A stretch of 64,000 nucleotides of DNA, taken from assembly GCF_000227115.2 (NCBI RefSeq), contig NC_016485.2, positions 1,216,025 to 1,280,024 of the forward strand, given 5' to 3'. The translations under genes and the position numbers were made by a program. The stretch's first letter is position 1; each line of letters starts with the position of its first letter. Below are positions 53,695 through 61,606 of this stretch, piece after piece. The stretch is from Naumovozyma dairenensis CBS 421 (lineage: Eukaryota > Ascomycota > Saccharomycetes > Saccharomycetales > Saccharomycetaceae). The notes under the pieces are model-generated. The model searched no databases, was not told the DNA's origin, and was given only the letters and a program-made list of their open reading frames with translations.

Positions 53695-53997
53695 TTTGCA
53701 AAATTCAATTGCCCGCTGAACTTTTCAATAAAATGATTATATATTATTTAAAAGTAAGTTGAACAAGCTACTTTCGTTATTTACTTAATTATTGAATTAA
53801 TAATAGGAATATCAAAAATTTTCCAAAATGTCAAGAACGCCTTCTCCATTTTCGCTTAGTGCTTTAATTTTTTTTGGATTATATAACATTAACTATGACA
53901 TAAATTTGGGGGTGCTTTGGTAAAAGATAATAGAAGGAATACATCTGCCTAGTTGAAATATTCCGAGACCAATCATCAACGTGTGCCACATAAATCA
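53695..53997. promoter_or_regulatory. DPH5/YLR173W divergent promoter region
   Basis: About 300 bp, AT-rich. I see no assignable factor site. The plus-strand frame is open from 53953 but only with a TTG start. Confidence 0.45.
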
Positions 53998-55821
53998 ATG
54001 AGTGACAATAATTTACCATTCCTAGAGGAAGATCTAGAGAGACAACCATTATTACCGCCACATATCAATGCTACGGTTGGCGAATCAACTCCTCACATAG
54101 GAACCTCAAGCACACCAGAGGAGTCGATAATACCTACGGCGAAGGGCTCAAAAAAAAGTCGATATAGATGGTATATCCCACTCTCAGCTATCATATTTAT
54201 TATATTATTGCTAATTGTTGAATCAAGATCATATATCTATAAAAGAATCCCCACGGAAGATGAAATAAGGGACAATTTTGTTAGGATGTCACATGTCGAA
54301 GTCAAGAAGGTAAAAATAGACGGTTGGACCAAAGATAATGGTAAGACGATAAATAATGATTCTGGGACTGCTTTACAAATATCTAATAGTGTTGAATTTT
54401 ATTTGAATTACGATAAGATGGACTTATCACATGATACTGAACAAGTGGAATGGACCATGGAAAATATAGTTAAACATTTATGTTTCGATATAAATAAATT
54501 AGAAATCTTTAATGAAAATGATATTCTGACAAGGGTGCATGTGAAAGATCATGTTCCAATATGTGTAGATGTGAGAAATGGATCCGTATCGCATATGGAA
54601 TTCACCCTCTTAGCGGAACCCAACGTGGAGAATATATTGAAAGTTTTAAAAAGTATCTGGCATAAACGATACGATGAAATAAATATTTGGTCACAAGTAG
54701 ATACTACCGTAAGCAGAAGGTGGAGCTCTTTTCTCAGCTCAAAGATATCATTAACAAATTTGAAAATTAATCTAAATGATTTTATTAATTGGGACAAAAT
54801 TATGGATCCCATGGTCGAAAATATACAACAAATATTGGGGAATATTGAGATACAGAGTTTATCCATGTCTGATAGTTTTCGCGGGTTTCACATAGAAGCC
54901 AAATCAAATGAAATCATGCTTCCGAAACGACCAGTAGATTGGATTGTGCTACCATCTGACGTAGAAATACCGAAACTTGATTGGGAAATAAAGCTACCCG
55001 ATTGTTATGGATATTATACAATCGATTTACCAAATACAAAGTTTTCCACACGCCCCCTTAATTTTACGAGAAGAATGCAACCATTCCTTGAAGGAGAATT
55101 ATCTGGCTCATTGCCTGATGAGTTATTAACACATGTGTGCTCCTCGGATGAACAAGATACTGTGACACCATTAACCTTACTGGTAAATAAGTTTTTGAAT
55201 GAGAGTGAAAAAGTTACCGTATATGTGAAAGGAAGTCATTCTGTAAATCACAATAATTCACTGATATCTTCGCATTATTTAAATGAAGCGTTGTCAAGCT
55301 TATCATACTTCGCTGTTAGTACGATGACGACTTTCAATATTACTTCTCTGATCAAAGAATTCGATATTGAGGACATGAAATTGAAGTGGGAGACGGGGAA
55401 ATTTGGTGAGAGCAAACTAAATATTGTTGGAACTATCAGTGGATATTTAGATTTGTCCTTCTATGAAACAGCTAGTGAAAAATTATCCGTTAACAATATC
55501 AAAGGTCTTCTTAGATTATATCATGACAATAAACACTTCTTAACAATACCAATGCCGGCATGGATTAACGCAACTTCTGAGATAATTCATGACCATGAAA
55601 TGAATAATGGGGATACTATGATGGAAATTACTTTTGATGTACAAAATAATGATGTTATCATAGAAGATAAGATGGAATTAACCAAATGTTTCAACGAAAT
55701 ATTCTTCTTAGGTGAAACTAATGTACATTTCGAAAATAAACTGGATATTGTATTAGAAAGTTTGCTAGGAGAAATTGTTTTATTGGGTTTGGAAGGTGAA
55801 GGTGATACCACTGTTCATTAG
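53998..55821 (+). CDS. Single-pass membrane protein of unknown function (YLR173W homologue)
   Basis: The first ATG at 53998 gives 607 residues, almost the same as the uncharacterised S. cerevisiae YLR173W (608), and the position next to DPH5 is the same. A cytosolic tail of about 55 residues carries ERQPLL (residues 14-19), an acidic dileucine motif of the kind that directs proteins to the vacuole by AP-3. One membrane segment (about 58-75, WYIPLSAIIFIILLLIV) follows, then a large luminal domain of about 530 residues with several N-x-S/T sites (for example NFT, NES and NAT). This looks like a type II vacuolar membrane protein with beta-rich luminal repeats. No enzymatic motif is visible. Function unknown; topology and sorting are inferences. 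Confidence 0.88.
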   Translation: MSDNNLPFLEEDLERQPLLPPHINATVGESTPHIGTSSTPEESIIPTAKGSKKSRYRWYIPLSAIIFIILLLIVESRSYIYKRIPTEDEIRDNFVRMSHVEVKKVKIDGWTKDNGKTINNDSGTALQISNSVEFYLNYDKMDLSHDTEQVEWTMENIVKHLCFDINKLEIFNENDILTRVHVKDHVPICVDVRNGSVSHMEFTLLAEPNVENILKVLKSIWHKRYDEINIWSQVDTTVSRRWSSFLSSKISLTNLKINLNDFINWDKIMDPMVENIQQILGNIEIQSLSMSDSFRGFHIEAKSNEIMLPKRPVDWIVLPSDVEIPKLDWEIKLPDCYGYYTIDLPNTKFSTRPLNFTRRMQPFLEGELSGSLPDELLTHVCSSDEQDTVTPLTLLVNKFLNESEKVTVYVKGSHSVNHNNSLISSHYLNEALSSLSYFAVSTMTTFNITSLIKEFDIEDMKLKWETGKFGESKLNIVGTISGYLDLSFYETASEKLSVNNIKGLLRLYHDNKHFLTIPMPAWINATSEIIHDHEMNNGDTMMEITFDVQNNDVIIEDKMELTKCFNEIFFLGETNVHFENKLDIVLESLLGEIVLLGLEGEGDTTVH

Positions 55822-56063
55822 CCATTCCCAAGAGAAATATATATTCCGTAGCCAAAAGTATATATTAAATGTATAAAATATTCATATGAAACAGACAGGA
55901 AATTTATCGAGTGCTAAGTATACTGCCTAGTCTCTGTAGCGGTAGATAATGTATTTAGACGCGCAAAAATTTTTAGACGTCTCAGTCCGTTTTTGCACAG
56001 TATGGTGACATCTACTATACATGGACTACAATATACGTTCCAATATAGTGGATATATATAACG

Positions 56064-57071
56064 CTACAACGAAAGTATTCCACTGAATGGAAGATCTTCA
56101 AATCCCTGCCAGGATGAAGTGTGACCTGATTCACTTTTTTCTTTTTCTTTTCTTGTTCTTGGCTCTTCAATTATTCTCACTTTACTTGTAGAGTAAATAA
56201 CAATTAAGCAGTGAAGTGCATGCAACGTTTCAAAACAAAAAATGAATAAGAGGATATTAATGAGTGAGTGCAAATTTTTAAATCCTTTCCTCTTTATCAC
56301 GGGAACGACTGGCAAAAACGCGATGGCTAAAACTAATAGCAAATCATCATTGTCAATGGGAAAAATATTCTCGACCTCGTCGATATTGCTATCATCAGTT
56401 TGAGTAGGTTCGAGATCGAGATATGTATAAATGCAATGTGCCATTGAGAGTACGGATGAGAGAGAAAATAAGCCGAAGGATATAAAGAATTGTTTACTCA
56501 TAATTCCATATCTAAATGCCACCGGTATGAAGGGTAAAGTAATACATAATAAAAAGGATAAGGCAGGGAGGTCAAATTTCGATACAACAATATGCAATGA
56601 CATGCGGTCCTCAATTTGTATTTTTCTATATTGTAATATGTGGTAGAATGATAATATGACCGCCAATGGACGTAAATGTCGAACTAAAATAGCAGCTAAT
56701 ACAAATTCTTTTGTAAAAAGTCCATTTGTTGCAATAATCGAGATTGGTGGGGCAATGAGTGCCAATACTGCCAATAAAACCTCCCCAATATCTTCTTTAC
56801 TGAAATTGGGGCCATGGATCGCTAGAGAATGACTATCCTCTGTAGCATTTTTCCGTATGTCATTATATGTAAGATAAACAGCAAATATAGCAGCTGCTAC
56901 CCAACTATAACAATAGTTTAATGAGATGCAGATAGCAATATCGACGATCTGAACATTTTTGTGCAAAAAGATAGCTAGAGGAGGTAATATAACAGATAGC
57001 AAAATCTTTAAGATATGATGATACTCTATATAAAGAAAACTTTTCCGATAACCCCTATAGATATTTTCCAT
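56064..57071 (-). CDS. Membrane protein with four tandem Pmp3-like (UPF0057) repeats
   Basis: I do not recognise a named counterpart. The 335 residues contain four hydrophobic hairpins spaced about 70-76 residues apart: 20-69, 96-148, 167-217 and 243-293. The first (ILLSVILPPLAIFLHKN then about 20 residues and FAVYLTY) closely resembles the whole of Pmp3, a 55-residue plasma-membrane proteolipid (ILSLFLPPVAVFL...YALYIVL). The others keep the helix, the LP or APP turn (IAPPISII, LPFIPVAF, LPVVPVIK), a short polar loop and a second helix ending with aromatic or His residues. Linkers are polar. The tail is Lys/Glu-rich and ends LPFSGILSL. No PPxY motif is present, unlike the Sna-type relatives that bind Rsp5. 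The gene has an ATG start, is intact, and diverges from MCP2 over 394 bp. Role unknown; ion or membrane-potential homeostasis would be a guess from Pmp3. Confidence 0.85.
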   Translation of the reverse strand: MENIYRGYRKSFLYIEYHHILKILLSVILPPLAIFLHKNVQIVDIAICISLNYCYSWVAAAIFAVYLTYNDIRKNATEDSHSLAIHGPNFSKEDIGEVLLAVLALIAPPISIIATNGLFTKEFVLAAILVRHLRPLAVILSFYHILQYRKIQIEDRMSLHIVVSKFDLPALSFLLCITLPFIPVAFRYGIMSKQFFISFGLFSLSSVLSMAHCIYTYLDLEPTQTDDSNIDEVENIFPIDNDDLLLVLAIAFLPVVPVIKRKGFKNLHSLINILLFIFCFETLHALHCLIVIYSTSKVRIIEEPRTRKEKEKSESGHTSSWQGFEDLPFSGILSL

Positions 57072-57465
57072 TCCTTATTGTAGTGGTAAGTTGCACCTTG
57101 TATGTGGAATATATATGCCAAAGAACCTTTTTTTGAAGGGATATAAATTGGATAGAGACTTCGTTGCGAATAAATTCATTTTTTCTTCACTGTCCCTGCA
57201 CCAAATGGACTGGCTGCTTAATTGAATTGCATATTATCGAGTTCGCAAACCCATAGCTCAAATTCGAAGGTTCGGTCGGCCATATCTCAAAACCCTCACG
57301 GAGTAACAAGAGACGCCAGCTCTGTCAGTTTTTAGCGTTTACTATTATTAGTGAACCTTTAAAAGGCTATTGAAATAAGGGTAGGAGCAGATTCTTGCTT
57401 CAATTATTCTCGAAAAGCAATCAATATACAAAGCATAGGAGAAACAGTTCATTACACAGTGTTTT
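57072..57465. promoter_or_regulatory. Divergent promoter of the four-repeat membrane gene and MCP2
   Basis: About 390 bp. A ten-base TTCGAAGGTT near 57265 and a GC-richer stretch to 57310 are seen. No assignable site and no gene. Confidence 0.4.
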
Positions 57466-59259
57466 ATGAATATACTTAGAAGATCAGGACCCGATGCAAT
57501 ACGTCGGTATGCGAAGCTATCTCCACATCTCAAGAAGAGAAGGCATCGGACCCAATTATTATTAGCGACCGCATTAACATCAGGTTTGCTGCTGTATGAA
57601 ACCAATGATTCAGTCCATGAATCATTTAAACATACTTATCTAACAATGAAGAGAGTCAGTATAGTAGGACAAGCAACGATACGGTGTTTTTACCATTATA
57701 AACGAACCCTAAACAAGGAGTATGCCACACGTGTCTCTAGAATGGAAGCATTGAATGCCTGTCATTTGAAATGCGCAAGGATCACTTTAAAGGCATTAGA
57801 ATGGAATGGTGGAGTGTATATTAAATTGGGGCAACATATTGGTGCGATGACTTATTTGCTACCTAGGGAATGGACCGAGACTATGGTCCCCTTACAGGAT
57901 CAGTGTCCCCAATCCACTATGGAGGAGATTAATGAAATGTTCCTTACTGATTTAGGTCAATCTATTGATGATTTATTTGATGAATTTGATCCACGACCTA
58001 TTGGAGTGGCATCTTTAGCTCAAGTCCACGTGGGTAAATTGAAAGCAAGTTCATACAACGGCAAAAGTGTCGAAGGAGGCAATGGTGATGTGGAAAAAGT
58101 TGCTATTAAATGTCAACACCCAACTTTGAAAAACTTTATACCATTAGACGTCATATTGACAAAAACAGTCTTTAAATTTATGGATTTGGTGTTCCCGGAA
58201 TATCCATTAACTTGGTTAAGTGATGAGTTACAATCTTCCATATATGTGGAATTAGATTTTACCAAAGAAGCCCAAAATGCAATTAAGACATCAAACTATT
58301 TCAAGAACTTCGAAAATTTAACTGCTTTGAAAGTTCCTAAAGTGGTTAGTGCGCAAAAGAGGATTCTTATAATGGAATATGTCGGGGGGAAAAGATTAGA
58401 TGATTTGAAATATCTAGATGATAGTAATATATCGAGAGCTGAGGTTTCTGCATGTTTATCACATATTTTCAATAATATGATATTTACACCGAATGTTGGT
58501 ATTCATTGTGATCCTCATGGTGGGAATTTGGCCATCAGATACAGAGATAATAGTAAGAAAAAACTCTCCTGGAAAGATAAAATATTAGGAAATTGGGGAG
58601 ATAATAAATCGGAAAATAGACATAACTTTGAAATTATTTTATTCGATCATGGTCTCTATCGATACCCAACTACCCAAATGAGGAGGGATTATGCTAAATT
58701 TTGGTTGGCATTATTAGATCAAAAGCAAGATAAGATGAAGTATTATGCTAAGAAATTTGCGTATATTACGGATGAAGAATTCCCAATGTTGGCAGCTGCA
58801 ATAACTGGAAGAAGTATCGATACTGCCTTACATTTGGATATTTCTAAAAAGAGAAGTCAAGAAGAAATGGATGTAATGAGTGAAGGTATAATAGAAGGGA
58901 CTTTGCTTGCTGATTTAATGGGTATATTATCCAAAATTCCAAGTTCTGTACTATTAATCTTGAAAACTAATGATCTAACTAGGCATCTTGATGAATGTTT
59001 ACAAAATCCGTTAGGCCCTGAAAGGACTTTCCTTATCATGTCACAATATTGTGCCAAGACTGTTTATGATGAAGAGTGTGAAAACATTCAAATAAGAGAT
59101 AAAAGATGGAGTTTAATATGGAGTTGGCATAAAATAGTTGCCTGGCTCCGTTATGAGAGGCGACAAAAACAATTAGTAATATTTGATTTATATTTACTAG
59201 GGAAGCAAACTATCAACCTGATATTTATGCATCCATTATGGAATATGATATGCATATAG
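57466..59259 (+). CDS. MCP2: Mitochondrial ABC1/UbiB-family atypical kinase Mcp2
   Basis: Mcp2 (YLR253W, 569 residues in S. cerevisiae) is a mitochondrial inner-membrane member of the UbiB/ADCK kinase-like family that affects mitochondrial lipid homeostasis. This protein has 597 residues. A basic N-terminal presequence and a hydrophobic segment (TQLLLATALTSGLLLY near residues 30-45) precede the family core: KLGQHIGAM near 120-128, ASLAQVHVGKL near 183-193, VAIKCQHP with the conserved lysine near 208, GIHCDPHGGNLAIR near 345-358 and the DFG-equivalent FDHGLYR near 391-397. Sequence and position near HAP1 agree with YLR253W. Confidence 0.94.
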   Translation: MNILRRSGPDAIRRYAKLSPHLKKRRHRTQLLLATALTSGLLLYETNDSVHESFKHTYLTMKRVSIVGQATIRCFYHYKRTLNKEYATRVSRMEALNACHLKCARITLKALEWNGGVYIKLGQHIGAMTYLLPREWTETMVPLQDQCPQSTMEEINEMFLTDLGQSIDDLFDEFDPRPIGVASLAQVHVGKLKASSYNGKSVEGGNGDVEKVAIKCQHPTLKNFIPLDVILTKTVFKFMDLVFPEYPLTWLSDELQSSIYVELDFTKEAQNAIKTSNYFKNFENLTALKVPKVVSAQKRILIMEYVGGKRLDDLKYLDDSNISRAEVSACLSHIFNNMIFTPNVGIHCDPHGGNLAIRYRDNSKKKLSWKDKILGNWGDNKSENRHNFEIILFDHGLYRYPTTQMRRDYAKFWLALLDQKQDKMKYYAKKFAYITDEEFPMLAAAITGRSIDTALHLDISKKRSQEEMDVMSEGIIEGTLLADLMGILSKIPSSVLLILKTNDLTRHLDECLQNPLGPERTFLIMSQYCAKTVYDEECENIQIRDKRWSLIWSWHKIVAWLRYERRQKQLVIFDLYLLGKQTINLIFMHPLWNMICI

Positions 59260-59302
59260 AAATCTCCTGTAATTAACTAAAGTATGTACATATATACATA
59301 CA

Positions 59303-59321
59303 TATATATATATATATATAA
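59303..59321. repeat. (TA)n dinucleotide repeat
   Basis: A run of alternating T and A in the short interval between MCP2 and the converging gene, within the likely 3' UTR. Confidence 0.8.
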
Positions 59322-59376
59322 TTTGCCTTTTTAATCAAGAGATTCAACTACGGTAGTTTCGACTCTATGGAAAAAA

Positions 59377-60227
59377 TCAAAAGCTTAATGGGCGCCAATC
59401 ATCCGAGTGGTTTGTAAATTCTTTTCTGTAAATATTATTGTTGATCTTTTTCTGAGAAGCTTTATTAGGTAAGCTCTTTGTCACTTCTTGTTTCCTATTG
59501 ATGTATTCATTTTCCTTATCAATTAAATTATTGGGTCCGTATGCTACTGGTGTATATATGACAGTATCAAAAAGTATATTCTCATTCAGCTCATTCAGTT
59601 TAATTGGTGTTGAGTTAATGTTGATATTTCTTTCAGTCAATCCACTAACTTCAGTTCCGTCAATGTCCATCAACACGTTATTGATAATGGCACTAAAATC
59701 AACATCAAACCCATTTACATTATCAGGATCTGGGGATTCCGGATATTTTGGATGTTTTTCATATTCCTTTATTACTTTATTTTTTGATTCTTCTTCTTCT
59801 TCTTCTTGATACAAAGAACTTGACTTCCTATAAGAATATTCCGCACCTAGGTCATTTAATTGTAAATTTCGAAAAGATTTAACAAAGGTATCCTCCTTTT
59901 CGAGTATAATCTCTTGTAAATTTCCATTATGGTTGTTTAACCATCTTCTTAAATGATGTTGCTTAGCGACATTTTCTTTAGGAGATGGGTCTATTTTTTC
60001 TTTCTAATTTGTGATTGTTTAACTTCGGTAGATTCATATCTTTTCTTTCTAAGATCTTGTTTCATTCTATGTAACTTATTTCGAAGTTTATATTTCATTT
60101 TGGTACGTTTTGATTCTGGATAAGGTATTTGTGTAGTAGTGTTATTGCTGTCAATATTATCATCCCTATTGTTCATGTTTTCGAAAGAAATATCATCATA
60201 ATATGGATTGAAATTTTCGGTAAACAT
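59377..60227 (-). pseudogene. Unrecognised protein gene split by an apparent one-base frameshift
   Basis: Two minus-strand frames belong together. The first starts at the ATG complementary to 60225-60227 and ends after 78 codons at 59991. The second is open from about 60003 to a stop at 59377. They overlap only around the T6 run at 59994-59999, where one extra base would make a single protein of about 283 residues. The N-terminal part is Asn/Asp-rich, then very basic (KYKLRNKLHRMKQDLRKKRY). The C-terminal part is acidic, with a Glu run and the end DDWRPLSF. I do not know the family, and no enzyme motif or membrane segment is seen. It lies where NDL1 (YLR254C) is in S. cerevisiae but does not look like that coiled-coil protein. 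It could be a genuine pseudogene or, more likely, a sequencing slip. Confidence 0.65.
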
Positions 60228-61606
60228 TTGGGGGATTCTGAACCTAAAAGGTAAGTTGTGGTATTCTTTTATTTTTTAAAGTTTCTAGTTTCATTTTAAT
60301 CTTTATTTCTTATCTATTTACTTTAATTGTTATTATTCTTATTTCCTATTGACAGTTTTTTTTTTATCTTCGTGAATTAGTGGCACAATATATTTTTAAA
60401 ACTCCAGGCTGACGCGCGACAGACACGGTGACGCCAAAAAGTGTCCCGAAATCTAGGCCAATAAAAATCTAGTATTGGCCCAGAGATATTCCTTAAAACA
60501 TCCAGACACCAATCCCTAACACCGGGTAATGCGTACGTAGAGTTAAATCAAATGTGGAAACCGTGGAGTGGAGTAGTGTGTCAGAAAAACCTTATTTACC
60601 GGTAACAGCGAATGACATCGAAGAATGATTTTCACCGTTACGTAAGGGAACGTCCCTTAGGCTAAGGGCCTCAAGGAAGTGGTATGTAGTAGTCTTCGAC
60701 AATAATCTGCCATCGAGGGACGCGACAGAATTGGGATAGCAATAGGAAATAGGAAAGTTTTTGAAGTAACAGCCGGTGGTGATTACATCATTTCTGCTCA
60801 TCGGAAGGATTTGCTATTCAATCCGTTCCTTTCAATCTCTTGGTAAATTTTGACACTGTTTGGTTTTGACTAGACAGATCTGTTCACAATTCAAATACTT
60901 GGAAAAGAAACAAAAAAAGTATACCTACAACTAAATTACAAGTTGGTATTGCTAGGCTGACCCGCACAAGATATACGTTATATTCTTCCTATTTTGTAGT
61001 TTCCTTCCGCGGGTATTGTAAACGCATCTGCCTGGGTTAAATAAAGTCGAAAGAAAAAGAAACAGCTGAAAATAAACTAAGTTGAATAATACTTTTGGTA
61101 AGTGGCAAATAATAATAACAATAAGCAATCTATCTATTTATCCATCGATTGCTCGAATAACTAAACCACTCAATAAACAAAACTTGCTCTCTATTATAGA
61201 AAGAGAAAATAGACTTCGGGTGTTCTCGCTTAACGACAAAATTTCAAGAAACCGTGCCTCTCGTGTTTGGAACTCTTCCCATAGTGAACTAGTACAAGCA
61301 AGGGAACAAACGTATTTGTATTCATCATAAATAATAAACAACATACAGGCTACCAAATCGTTAAAAAGAACGTACATTAAACCAAGCTACTTATCTTTAT
61401 CAGCGGTTAAACAGTAAAAAGACGACGTAGGGTAATTGGTTTTTAGACTACGTAGGGAAAAGTTGAAGCAATAATTACACCCACTTTATACGACGAGCTA
61501 TTCCATTGCATTTAACTTTGAACAAACAAGAAGTAAAGACTCAAAGATAATATCTATCTATTCATACATTCTACACCTTAATACAGACACAAACAAAGAT
61601 AAGAAA
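60228..61606. promoter_or_regulatory. HAP1 upstream region
   Basis: About 1.4 kb between the divergent gene and HAP1. A perfect Reb1-type CCGGGTAA lies at 60522-60529. TACGTA palindromes occur at 60534, 60639 and 61449. The frames at 60592-60801 and 61082-61330 have no recognisable product. The length suggests a complex promoter or long 5' leader for HAP1. Confidence 0.5.
60522..60529 (+). promoter_or_regulatory. Reb1-type site
   Basis: CCGGGTAA, a perfect match to the Reb1 core, about 300 bp upstream of the divergent gene and 1.08 kb upstream of HAP1. Motif match only. Confidence 0.5.
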
